Below are positions 15,960 through 23,750 of a stretch of DNA of 64,000 nt, one piece after another (position 1 is the first letter of the stretch; every line of letters begins with the position of its first letter). The position numbers and the translations under genes are program-made. The notes below the pieces were generated by a model that worked only from the letters and a program-made list of their open reading frames with translations, was not told where the DNA came from and did not search any database. The stretch comes from Streptomyces hyaluromycini (GTDB lineage: Bacteria; Actinomycetota; Actinomycetes; Streptomycetales; Streptomycetaceae): contig NZ_BCFL01000028.1 of the NCBI RefSeq assembly GCF_002217755.1, forward strand, positions 23,564 through 87,563, in the 5' to 3' direction.

Positions 15960-16562
15960 TCAAATGACTGCCTCGCGGTAGCTGGAGACGTCCGGGTAGC
16001 GCGGGGGCTCCTCGCCGCACCCGTCGCCGTCCCCGGCCGCGGGCCGCTCCTGCCGCATGGGGCGCTCCCGGTGTCCGGCGCCGCGTTCGCAGGGGGAGGC
16101 GAGCGGGTCGGCCACCAACTGCATCTGCCCGGCCAGCCGTTGGACCAGGGCGGGGTCGAGCTGGTCCATGACGCGTCTGCGCGCGCTGGCGAGATGCGCC
16201 GGATAGGCACCGGCCAGCCGCAGCAGACCGGCCTCGGTCAGCTCGGCGACGTACCCGCGGGCGTCCGTGCAGTGCCGCCGCTTGGTCACCAGGCCCTGGT
16301 CCCGCAGGTGCTCCACCACCCTGGTGATGCGGCTCGCGGACAGCGCCGCCGCCGTGGCCAGTTCGGTCATGCGCAGGCTGTTTCCGTCGGCCTCGGAGAG
16401 GTTGGCCAGGACGATGTACTGCGTGAGCGACAGGCCCGTGGCGCAGAGCAGATCCTCGTCGAGTGCCCGGGGCAGAGCCACCAGCATCCGCTGCAGCGCA
16501 CGCCAGAGGCGTTCCTCGTCGTTGTTCAGCGGATACGTGGGCTCCGGTGACTGCGATGACAC
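15960..16562 (-). CDS. MarR-family transcriptional regulator (paralogue 2)
   Basis: A 200-residue MarR protein. The core (residues 14-145) parallels the MarR protein at 8395-8847 almost block by block: RLWRALQRMLVALPRAL, AALSASRITRVVEHLRDQG, the wing CTDARGYVAELT, and YPAHLASARRRVMDQLD. It carries an extra, charged and probably disordered tail of about 45 residues (rich in Arg, Glu and Pro). The GTG at 16562 is chosen because AAGGGAGG lies just upstream. It diverges from the YceI-WrbA gene, with operator sites at 16601-16661 between them, so it probably represses both directions. Confidence 0.87.
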   Translation of the reverse strand: MSSQSPEPTYPLNNDEERLWRALQRMLVALPRALDEDLLCATGLSLTQYIVLANLSEADGNSLRMTELATAAALSASRITRVVEHLRDQGLVTKRRHCTDARGYVAELTEAGLLRLAGAYPAHLASARRRVMDQLDPALVQRLAGQMQLVADPLASPCERGAGHRERPMRQERPAAGDGDGCGEEPPRYPDVSSYREAVI

Positions 16563-16604
16563 GTGCTGACCTCCCTTCGTTGTCCGGCCCTTACCACTGA
16601 AGCA

Positions 16605-16661
16605 CAGTGTTACTTGCTTGACAAAGCATTTCGACGACGCCAAGATACTTGCCAAGGCAAG
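16605..16661. promoter_or_regulatory. Double MarR-type operator region between MarR paralogue 2 and yceI-wrbA
   Basis: A perfect TGCTT-GACA-AAGCA palindrome lies at 16615-16628, with TTGACA (16618-16623) usable as a -35. A second palindrome, CTTGCC-AA-GGCAAG, lies at 16648-16661 where the -10 or transcription start would fall. A further AAGCA half-site is at 16600-16604. This is the most elaborate of the sites in the window. Confidence 0.7.
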
Positions 16662-16715
16662 CAACAGCGCCGCAGCGGACCAGCCGCGCGACGCCAACCG
16701 AGAGGCCAGAAAGGC

Positions 16716-17897
16716 ATGAGCGTCGAATTGCCCCCCGCGGGGACCTACACGGTCGATCCGGAGCGGTCGTCCATCAGCTTCACCACGCGGCACATGTTCG
16801 GTCTGGGCAAGGTGAACGGCACCTTCCGGGTGGAGTCGGCGAGCATCACGGTCGCCGAGCCGGTCACCCGGTCGACCGCACACGCCGTGATCGGGGCGGG
16901 CAGTTTCCACACCGGGACGCCACGCCGTGACGAGCACGTGCGCTCCGCCGCGTTCCTCCACGCGGAGCGCCACCCCGAGATCCGGTTCGAGTCGACCGGG
17001 GTGAGCCGCGGTGCGGGCGGCGTCTGGGTCGTCGAGGGGCACCTCACGATCCGCGGGCACCGCGCACCGGTCGAGCTGACGGTGGACTCCCTGTCCGTCG
17101 AGAACGGCTCACTCAAGATCTCGGCCTCGGCGACCGTCGACCGCTACCGCCACGGGCTGACCGCGGCGAAGGGCCTCGCGGCGCGTCTGCTGCGGCTCAC
17201 CCTGTCCGCCACCGCCGACCCCGCGGCGTCATCCGTCCAGAAGACCGAGGCGGCGTCCGCCGCCGAAAGCGCAGAACAGCGAGAGGAACTCCCCATGTCT
17301 CCCAAGATCGCGGTCATCTACTACTCGTCGACCGGTACCGTCCACGAGCTGGCGGAGGCCGTGGCCGACGGCGCCCGCAAGGAGGGTGCGGAGGTACGGC
17401 TGCTGCGCGTGTCCGAGCTCGCGCCCGAGGAGGCCATCGCGAGCAACGACGCCTGGTCGGCGCATGCCGCGGCCACCAAGGACATCCCGATCGCCACCCC
17501 GGCCGACATCGAGTGGGCCGACGCCGTCGTCTTCGGCACCCCCACCCGGTTCGGCAACATCGCCAGCCAGCTGAAGCAGTTCATCGACACGCTCGGCGGG
17601 CTGTGGGCCCAGGGCAAGCTGGCCGACAAGGTCTACAGCGGCTTCACCGCCACGGCCACCGCGCACGGCGGCCAGGAGTCCACGCTGCTCGCGCTCTACA
17701 ACTCCGTCCACCACTTCGGCGGCATCCTCGTCACCCCGGGCTACACCGACCCGGTGAAGTTCGTGGACGGCAACCCCTACGGCACCAGCCACGTCAACGG
17801 ACAGGGCGCGATCCCCGTCGACGACACCGCCCGCGCCGCCGCCGTCTACCAGGGCAAGCGGGTGGCCGCGATCGCCGCCCGCTTCAACGCCGCGTAG
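16716..17897 (+). CDS. YceI-domain / WrbA-type NAD(P)H:quinone oxidoreductase fusion
   Basis: A single 393-residue frame holds two normally separate proteins. Residues 1-193 form a YceI domain, a lipocalin-like barrel that binds polyprenyl quinones or lipids, with YTVDPERSSISFTTRHMFG and later HLTIRGHRAPVELTV. No signal peptide is seen. From residue 194 a complete WrbA-like flavodoxin of about 200 residues begins MSPKIAVIYYSSTGTVHELA (FMN phosphate loop) and has GTPTRFGNIASQLKQFID and TATAHGGQESTLL; WrbA reduces quinones by two electrons. No stop codon separates them. The ATG at 17295 has GAGAGG six bases upstream, so a free WrbA may be made as well. Regulation by the MarR sites at 16605-16661 is likely. 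Confidence 0.85.
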   Translation: MSVELPPAGTYTVDPERSSISFTTRHMFGLGKVNGTFRVESASITVAEPVTRSTAHAVIGAGSFHTGTPRRDEHVRSAAFLHAERHPEIRFESTGVSRGAGGVWVVEGHLTIRGHRAPVELTVDSLSVENGSLKISASATVDRYRHGLTAAKGLAARLLRLTLSATADPAASSVQKTEAASAAESAEQREELPMSPKIAVIYYSSTGTVHELAEAVADGARKEGAEVRLLRVSELAPEEAIASNDAWSAHAAATKDIPIATPADIEWADAVVFGTPTRFGNIASQLKQFIDTLGGLWAQGKLADKVYSGFTATATAHGGQESTLLALYNSVHHFGGILVTPGYTDPVKFVDGNPYGTSHVNGQGAIPVDDTARAAAVYQGKRVAAIAARFNAA

Positions 17898-17941
17898 CGG
17901 ACGGCCGGCGAAGGCCGCGCGACCGGCGGCCGACCGGACGG

Positions 17942-17981
17942 CCGTGTGCCCGGCGGCAGGGGGCTGCCGCCGGGCACACGG
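17942..17981 (+). terminator. Long GC-rich hairpin after yceI-wrbA
   Basis: Perfect 18-bp arms, CCGTGTGCCCGGCGGCAG and its complement, flank a short G-rich loop 44 bases past the stop codon. This is a strong intrinsic-type terminator without a U-tract. Confidence 0.7.
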
Positions 17982-18259
17982 TCCTGGCACGAGGGCCGGG
18001 AGCCCGGCCGTGGCCGGGGCCGTTGGTGAGAGGACGCGACCATCGCTCCGGGCGGCGAGCGGGCGGCTTTCCCCAGGGGTGGCGGGGAGCCGCCCGTCCG
18101 GGGCAGACGGCCGACCGCCTGGCACCGTAGGCGGAGGGCCGTCGTACCGACAGGGTCGGCGGGTGGCCCTCGCACCGGCAGGGTCTCAACGCGCCGGTCC
18201 GGGCCCGGGACGCTCGCCCGGGGCCCAGGGCGTCGGCCCGGGGCGCCCCGTCGGGGCCG
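17982..18259. other. GC-rich intergenic stretch, nothing recognised
   Basis: Between the terminator and the tautomerase stop codon I see only short GC-rich inverted repeats such as GGGGCGCCCC. I see no gene with codon-position bias and no known RNA. Confidence 0.4.
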
Positions 18260-18664
18260 TCAGGACTCGCCCCTCCGGGCCAGCCACTCCTTCTCCTCGC
18301 CCGGTTCGGGCAGGACCAGGCCGCCTTCCACGGCGGAGCGCGCGGGGCCGTCCTGGAGCACGACCATGACGTGGCCCTCCGGTACGCCCGTGACGCGGGC
18401 GGCGGCCGAGGACAGCTCCAGCGCCAGCCGCGTCGCCTCCTCCTGGGGGTGTCCCCGCCGGACCCAGCCGGAGACGATCAGCGGGGCTCCGGGCTCCCCG
18501 CCGGCGAAGACGCTGTCCGGCGGCGGCTCGGAGAAGATCACGTTGACGTAGGCCGGCGGCACATGGTTGATCGCCACATGGATCCGGGTGATCTCGGCGG
18601 CCAGCGCGGCCTTCGACTCACCGGTCAGCGTTCCCTGCGCTGCGGTGCAGGTGTAGACGGGCAT
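18260..18664 (-). CDS. Tautomerase-superfamily protein (4-OT / cis-CaaD-like)
   Basis: A 134-residue protein starting Met-Pro-Val-Tyr, so removal of Met leaves the N-terminal catalytic proline of the tautomerase superfamily. The strand-helix pattern VYTCTAAQGTLTGESKAALAAEITRIH is typical, and a second half (residues about 60-120) repeats the beta-alpha-beta unit as in the fused members. These enzymes tautomerise 2-hydroxydienoates or hydrolytically dehalogenate acrylates. The substrate is unknown, but many act late in aromatic-ring degradation. It diverges from the zinc alcohol dehydrogenase at 18737, with a 72-bp gap as a shared promoter region. Confidence 0.75.
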   Translation of the reverse strand: MPVYTCTAAQGTLTGESKAALAAEITRIHVAINHVPPAYVNVIFSEPPPDSVFAGGEPGAPLIVSGWVRRGHPQEEATRLALELSSAAARVTGVPEGHVMVVLQDGPARSAVEGGLVLPEPGEEKEWLARRGES

Positions 18665-18736
18665 TTCGGCTCCTCATCGGACACGGGCGGAATCGGAATC
18701 GCTCACGGCGACGACGGAAGGGCGGCGAGGGCCGTG

Positions 18737-19741
18737 ATGGAAGCGGTGGTCCTGGGCAGGGACCGGAAGATCGTGCTGGAGTCGAGGCCCGAGCCCGGAC
18801 TCCGTCCCGATCAGGTGATCGTGGAGGTCGACCTGTGCGGCATCTGCGGCAGTGACCTGCACGCGCCGCAGCTCCCTCAGGTGTACCGCGGCGGTTTCGT
18901 CATGGGCCACGAACCCTCGGGCCGTATCACCCGCGTGGGCGACGAGGCCGGGGACTGGAAGGTGGGCCAGCGGGTCGCCGTCAACCCGAACGGCAACGTG
19001 TGCGGCCAGTGCACGTACTGCCTCTCGGGACGGCCCAACTTCTGCCGGCAGGCGACCATGGAGACCGCGCTCGGGCTCCAGATGGACGGCGCCCTCGCCC
19101 GGCGGATGGCCGTCTTCCCGGGCACCCTGCGGGCGCTGCCCGCGTCGATGGGGCGCCTGGAGGCCGCCTGGGTCGAGCCGACGGGCACCGCGCTGCGGGC
19201 CGCGGTTCTGGCCGGTGACCTCGGGGGCGCCACCGTGGCGGTGTTCGGCGGCGGCCCTATCGGCCAGCTGGCCTGCCGTATCGCCGCCCACCGGGGCGCG
19301 GGCCGGGTCGTCCTGGTGGAGCCGGCCCCGGAGCGCCGCCGCTTCGGCCCGGCCTCCGGCGCCGATCTGACCCTGAGCCCCGCCGAGTCGGGCGCCGAGC
19401 TCGCCGAGTCCACGGTGGACGTGGTGTTCGAGTGCTCGGGCAACGCGGCGGCCCGGGCGGAGGCCCTGCGGCTGCTGACCCCCGGCGGGGTGCTGGTCAA
19501 CGTGGGGGCGGGGCCCGGCGGCGGCTTCGACCCCGATGTCGTCCTGCTCAAGGAGATCACCATCCGTGGGTCGTTCGTGTACGGCTCCGAGTTCGACGAC
19601 GCCGTCGGCCTGCTCGCCCGCGGCGACATCCGTGTGGACGACCTCACCACGGAGATCGTCCCGGTCGACGAGGCCCTGCGGGCCATCGACGCGCTGCGCT
19701 CCGCCGAGGTCATGAAGGTGTTCGTCGCACCCAACGGCTGA
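18737..19741 (+). CDS. Zinc-dependent medium-chain alcohol dehydrogenase
   Basis: A 334-residue MDR dehydrogenase. Catalytic zinc ligands are seen in CGICGSDLHA and GHEPSG. The structural zinc loop is intact as CGQCTYCLSGRPNFC near residues 91-105. The Rossmann fold carries VAVFGGGPIGQLACRIAA near residues 165-182, followed by an acidic-ended strand (VVLVEPAPERR) that suggests NAD use. It resembles threonine/sorbitol-type or aryl alcohol dehydrogenases; the substrate is undetermined. The ATG at 18737 has GGCGAGG upstream. It is the first of a rightward run with the benzoylformate decarboxylase and SDR genes and could interconvert an aromatic alcohol and aldehyde. Confidence 0.85.
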   Translation: MEAVVLGRDRKIVLESRPEPGLRPDQVIVEVDLCGICGSDLHAPQLPQVYRGGFVMGHEPSGRITRVGDEAGDWKVGQRVAVNPNGNVCGQCTYCLSGRPNFCRQATMETALGLQMDGALARRMAVFPGTLRALPASMGRLEAAWVEPTGTALRAAVLAGDLGGATVAVFGGGPIGQLACRIAAHRGAGRVVLVEPAPERRRFGPASGADLTLSPAESGAELAESTVDVVFECSGNAAARAEALRLLTPGGVLVNVGAGPGGGFDPDVVLLKEITIRGSFVYGSEFDDAVGLLARGDIRVDDLTTEIVPVDEALRAIDALRSAEVMKVFVAPNG

Positions 19742-19951
19742 CACCACACTCCGACGGCCCAAGGTGTCCCGGCTTCGGTCATCCGACTGACCCCGGAACC
19801 GGGATGTACGGTCACCCGGCCGTGCGCGGCCCGGACCCGTCGTTTCAGCAGACCCTTCAGTCATCGGACGGAAGGCATGGCGGCCGTGCCCGGGTCAGGA
19901 TGGGACGGATCATCCCGATATCGGGCCCGGCACGACAGCTGGCAGGCCGCC

Positions 19952-21562
19952 ATGACCGCACAAGCCACCGTCCGAAGCGTGACCTACGATCTGCTGCGTT
20001 CCCTCGGACTCACCACCGTCTTCGGGAATCCGGGCTCCACCGAACAGCCGTTCCTGCAGGAGTTCCCGGAGGACTTCACCTACGTACTCGCCCTGCAGGA
20101 GGCCTCCGTCATCGCGATGGCGGACACCTTCGCCCAGGTCACCGGCCGGCCCGCGCTGGTCAACGTGCACTCCTCGGCCGGGCTGGGCAACGCCGTCGGC
20201 AACCTGGTCGCCGCCTACCACGGGAACACCCCGCTGATCGTCACCTCCGGCCAGCAGCACCGGGAACTGCTGATCGGCGAGCCCTACCTGGGCAACCGGG
20301 AGGCCACCACGCTGCCCAAGCCGTGGGTGAAGTGGTCGTACGAACCCGCCCGCGCCGAGGACGTGCCCGAGGCGTTCCTGCGGGCCTACGCGATGGCCCT
20401 GCAACCGCCCGCCGGTCCCGTCTACCTGTCCGTGCCGATGGACGACTGGAAGCGGCCGCTGTCCGGCTTCACCCGTATGCGGACCTTCAGCAACCGGGTG
20501 GTGCCCGACCCGGACCGGCTGCGCGCCTTCGCCGACCGCATCTCCGCCAGCAGCAGTCCGGCGCTGGTCTTCGGTCCTGAGGTCGACAAGGCCGGCGGCT
20601 GGGACGTGGCCGTCGCGCTCGCGGAGAAACTGCGCGCGGCCGTCTACGGCTCCCCGCTCCTGGACCGCGCTTCCTTCCCCGAGAACCACCCGCTCTTCCG
20701 CGGCCCCCTCGGCATGTCGGTCAAGACCATCAGCGACCGCCTGGCGGGGCACGACCTGGTGGTCGTGATCGGCGCGGAGGTCTTCCGCTACTACCCCTAC
20801 GTGCCGGGCCCCTACCTGCCCGACGGCACCGAACTCCTCCAGATCACCGGCAACCCCGACGTGGCCGCCTCGGCCCGGGTGGGCGACAGCCTGCTGGGCG
20901 ACCCCAAGACGGCGATCGAACTGCTCCTGGCCACGGTCGAGGACGGTTCCGCCCGGACCGCCCCGCAGCCGATGGAGCGCCCCCGGGTGCTCCCGGAGGC
21001 ACCGAACAGCCCGCTGACCCCGCCGGAGGTGTACGCCGCCCTGAGCAGCGTCAAGCCGGCCGACGCGGTCATCGTCAACGAGTCGACCTCCACGATGGCC
21101 CAGCAGGTCGAGTGGCTGCCCACCACCCGGACCGGATCCTTCTTCGCCACCGCCAGCGGCGGCATCGGATGGGGTGCGCCGGCGGCCGTCGGAGTGGCCC
21201 TGGCCGACCGGCAGCGGGGTGTGCCCCGGCCGGTCGTCGGGCTGATCGGCGACGGCTCCTTCCAGTACTCCGTGCAGTCCGTGTGGACGGCGGCGCAGCA
21301 CCGGCTGCCGATCGTCTACGTCGTGATGCGCAACCAGGAGTACTCGATCCTCAAGTCGTTCGCGGTCCTGGAGGAGACGCCGGGCGTGCCCGGCCTCGAC
21401 CTGCCCGGGCTCGACATCGCCGGTGTGGCCCGCGGTTTCGGCTGCCGCGCGGTCGACGTCGACACGACCGAGGACCTGCAGCGCGAGTTCAAGGCGGCCC
21501 TGGCCGCCGACACCACCACCGTCATCGTGGTGGCCACCCAGCCGCAGAAGGCCATGCTGTGA
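19952..21562 (+). CDS. mdlC: Benzoylformate decarboxylase (ThDP-dependent)
   Basis: A 536-residue ThDP decarboxylase that follows the Pseudomonas putida benzoylformate decarboxylase closely along its length. Its key residues are conserved: Ser in FGNPGSTEQPFL (residue 29, Ser26 of the P. putida enzyme), the ThDP-activating Glu in LALQEASVI, His in NVHSSAGLGN (His70 equivalent) and His in FPENHPLFRG (His281 equivalent). The cofactor motif GDGSFQYSVQSVWTAAQHRLP is near residues 434-454. It would convert benzoylformate or another aromatic 2-oxoacid to the aldehyde and CO2. The ATG at 19952 matches the family start; an upstream in-frame ATG adds 25 unlikely residues. No mandelate racemase or dehydrogenase is adjacent. 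Aldehyde, alcohol and GMC oxidoreductases nearby could continue the route. Confidence 0.87.
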   Translation: MTAQATVRSVTYDLLRSLGLTTVFGNPGSTEQPFLQEFPEDFTYVLALQEASVIAMADTFAQVTGRPALVNVHSSAGLGNAVGNLVAAYHGNTPLIVTSGQQHRELLIGEPYLGNREATTLPKPWVKWSYEPARAEDVPEAFLRAYAMALQPPAGPVYLSVPMDDWKRPLSGFTRMRTFSNRVVPDPDRLRAFADRISASSSPALVFGPEVDKAGGWDVAVALAEKLRAAVYGSPLLDRASFPENHPLFRGPLGMSVKTISDRLAGHDLVVVIGAEVFRYYPYVPGPYLPDGTELLQITGNPDVAASARVGDSLLGDPKTAIELLLATVEDGSARTAPQPMERPRVLPEAPNSPLTPPEVYAALSSVKPADAVIVNESTSTMAQQVEWLPTTRTGSFFATASGGIGWGAPAAVGVALADRQRGVPRPVVGLIGDGSFQYSVQSVWTAAQHRLPIVYVVMRNQEYSILKSFAVLEETPGVPGLDLPGLDIAGVARGFGCRAVDVDTTEDLQREFKAALAADTTTVIVVATQPQKAML

Positions 21563-21603
21563 CGGGCGGCGTACGGGAGTAGATCGGGAGCTGGGGAGCA
21601 GAG

Positions 21604-22353
21604 ATGGATCTCGGACTGAAGGACCGCGTCTACATCGTCACCGGCGGCACCCGTGGCCTGGGCCTGGCCGCCGCCCGCGAACTGACCTCCGGCGGTGCCA
21701 AGGTGGTGGTCAGCGGGCGCAGCACGCACTCGCTGGCCGCGGCCGAGGCGGAGCTGGGCGGCCCCGGGCAGGCCGTCGGGGTCGTCGCCGACAACGCCGA
21801 CGCCGGGACTCCGGACCGGCTGATGGCTGCGGCGCACGAGGCGTTCAAGGGGCTGGACGGCGTGCTCATCAGCGTCGGCGGCCCGCCGACGGGCACCACG
21901 GACAGCATCGACGACGAACAGTGGCGGGCCTCCTTCGAATCGGGCTTCCTGGGCGCGGTGCGGTTGTCGCGGGCCGTCGCCGCGCGGCTCGGCGAGGGCG
22001 GGGTGATCGGTTTCGTCCTGTCGACCTCGGTGTACGAGCCGATCCCCGGCCTCGCCGTCTCCAACGCCCTGCGGCCCGCACTGGCCGGCTACGCGAAGAC
22101 CCTCGCCGGGGAGGTGGGCCCGCGGGGCATCCGCGTGGTCGGGCTGGTCCCGGCCCACATCGCGACCGACCGGACGCTCGAACTCCAGTCGATCACCGGC
22201 GACGCCGGCACCACCGCCGCCGGCATCCCGCTGCGCCGCCTCGGAACTCCGGAGGAGTTCGGCCGCACCGCCGCGTTCCTGCTGTCGCCGGCCGCGGCCT
22301 ACGTCACCGGCTCGATGGTGACGGTCGACGGCGGAACACGGGCCAGTTTCTAG
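21604..22353 (+). CDS. Atypical SDR-family protein lacking the YxxxK pair
   Basis: A 249-residue Rossmann-fold SDR. The cofactor glycine motif TGGTRGLG lies near residues 13-20 and SVGG stands in place of NNAG near residue 96. At the catalytic site STSVYEPIPGLAVSNALRP reads Ser-Asn-Ala-Leu-Arg where Tyr-x3-Lys is normally found. A known subgroup annotated as 3-oxoacyl-ACP-reductase-like shows the same LSN-x-R replacement, so this is a family trait and not decay. It ends with the usual VTGSMVTVDGG. Function is unassigned. It lies 41 bp after mdlC and is probably cotranscribed. Confidence 0.82.
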   Translation: MDLGLKDRVYIVTGGTRGLGLAAARELTSGGAKVVVSGRSTHSLAAAEAELGGPGQAVGVVADNADAGTPDRLMAAAHEAFKGLDGVLISVGGPPTGTTDSIDDEQWRASFESGFLGAVRLSRAVAARLGEGGVIGFVLSTSVYEPIPGLAVSNALRPALAGYAKTLAGEVGPRGIRVVGLVPAHIATDRTLELQSITGDAGTTAAGIPLRRLGTPEEFGRTAAFLLSPAAAYVTGSMVTVDGGTRASF

Positions 22354-22376
22354 CATTCACCACGTCCGAACTCTCC

Positions 22377-22419
22377 TTGACAGTCCCCTACTTGACCATA
22401 ATGCTTGCCGAAGAAAGCA
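22377..22419 (+). promoter_or_regulatory. P450 promoter with degenerate MarR-type half-sites
   Basis: TTGACA at 22377-22382 and a TAATGC/CATAAT-like -10 near 22397-22404 form a plausible promoter. TGCTT (22402-22406) and AAGCA (22415-22419) flank an 8-base spacer here instead of 4, so this is a weak or altered version of the operator. Confidence 0.45.
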
Positions 22420-22442
22420 ATATGTTCAGGCGGGAGACCTCG

Positions 22443-23750
22443 ATGACCACACACACCCCGGGCGGCGAGGGCACCGCACTGCGGGCCGTACTGGAGGGGT
22501 CCGCGTTCCAGGCGGACCCGCATGCGGTACTGCGGCCGCTGACGGAGTCGGGGGCCGCGCACCGCTGTGAACCGGCCGGTGCGCCGCCGCAGTTGCTGGT
22601 CACGGGATACGAGGCGGCACGCCGGGTGCTCACCGATCCGCGGGTGTCCAAGCGCAGCGAGCGCGCGGGGCTGGAGCCCGGCTGGCTGATGAGCGGGGTC
22701 CGGGACGAGGTCGGGGTCGACTACATGCTGACCATGGACCCGCCCGACCACACCCGGCTGCGCAAGGTGGTGGCGCGTGCCTTCACCCCGCAGCGGGTCG
22801 AGGCGCTGCGGCCGCGGACCCGGGAGATCGCGTCCCGGCTGGCGGACGGCGTACTGGCCGTGGAGACTCCGGACCTGGTCGACGGCTTCGCCGCCCGCGT
22901 CCCCATCGCGGTGATCTGCGAACTGCTCGGTGTGCCGCTGGACGACTGGGACCGGTTCCGCTGGGCCTCGGAGCAGATCGTGGCCCCGGTCGCCGGTTCG
23001 GACCGGGAGGAGGCCTACGTATGGATGAGCGGGTATCTGGCGGAGCTGATCACCGGCAAGCGGGCCGAGCCCGGACCGGACCTGCTGAGCGCGCTGGCCG
23101 CTGACACCGGTGACGACCGGCTCACCGACCCGGAGCTGGTCGGCATGGCCTTCCTGCTGCTGATCGCCGGGTACGAGACGACCGCGAACCTCATCGGCGC
23201 GGTGCTCCTCGGCCTCGCCCGGCAGCCGGACCTCCTCAAGGCGCTGCGCGCCGATCCGGGGCTGATCCCAGGGGTGATCGAGGAGTTCCTGCGGCTGGAC
23301 GGGCCGGTGGTGACGGCGACCGAGCGCTTCGCGACCGAGGACCTGCGGGTGGGCGAGGTGGCGGTGCGGCGCGGCGACATGCTGCTGGTGTCCCTGGCCG
23401 CGGCCAACCGGGACCCGGCCCGGTTCGAGGACCCGGACACCTTCCGCCCGGAGCGCCCGGCCGGCGGCCATCTCGCCTTCGGGCACGGCGTCCACCACTG
23501 CCTGGGCGCTCCGCTGGCCCGGATGGAGGCCGAGGTCGCGGTCGCCGCGTTCGTACGGCGCGTGGCGGGCCTGAGCCTGGCCGTGGCCGAGGCGGACCTG
23601 GAGTGGGCGCCGGGCCTGTTGATGCACGGGGTACGGCGGCTGCCGGTGTCGGTCGTGGCCGCCGAGGACACCGGGGACACCGGGGACACCGAGGACACCG
23701 AGGACACCGGGGACACCGGGGACACCGGGGACACCGGGGATTCCGTCTAG
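22443..23750 (+). CDS. Cytochrome P450 with a 9-residue-unit-like acidic repeat tail
   Basis: A 435-residue bacterial class I P450. The I-helix oxygen-binding motif is LLIAGYETTANLIG with the normal Glu-Thr-Thr. The ExxR pair is EEFLRL. The haem loop FGHGVHHCLGAPLARME places the cysteine ligand at about residue 353. It resembles CYP105/107-type monooxygenases of streptomycetes; substrate unknown. The C-terminus ends in nine Asp-Thr triplets (EDT or GDT) encoded by a 9-bp tandem repeat at 23664-23744. The tail is presumably disordered and may vary in copy number. A possible alternative ATG exists at 22422. Promoter overlap with MarR-like half-sites suggests the same regulon. Confidence 0.87.
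   Translation: MTTHTPGGEGTALRAVLEGSAFQADPHAVLRPLTESGAAHRCEPAGAPPQLLVTGYEAARRVLTDPRVSKRSERAGLEPGWLMSGVRDEVGVDYMLTMDPPDHTRLRKVVARAFTPQRVEALRPRTREIASRLADGVLAVETPDLVDGFAARVPIAVICELLGVPLDDWDRFRWASEQIVAPVAGSDREEAYVWMSGYLAELITGKRAEPGPDLLSALAADTGDDRLTDPELVGMAFLLLIAGYETTANLIGAVLLGLARQPDLLKALRADPGLIPGVIEEFLRLDGPVVTATERFATEDLRVGEVAVRRGDMLLVSLAAANRDPARFEDPDTFRPERPAGGHLAFGHGVHHCLGAPLARMEAEVAVAAFVRRVAGLSLAVAEADLEWAPGLLMHGVRRLPVSVVAAEDTGDTGDTEDTEDTGDTGDTGDTGDSV
23664..23744 (+). repeat. Nine tandem 9-bp units (GRGGACACC) inside the P450 3' end
   Basis: The units alternate GGGGACACC and GAGGACACC, the last being GGGGATTCC, coding for nine GDT/EDT/GDS triplets. The array ends three bases before the stop codon, where the opposing AsnC gene also stops. 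Slippage would change the tail length without shifting the frame. Confidence 0.9.

Noticed and set aside
21423..22442. Extending the P450 upstream by 340 residues
   Set aside because: That stretch lies in the wrong frame over mdlC and the SDR gene and is Arg-rich without domains. The ATG at 22443 gives a standard P450 length.
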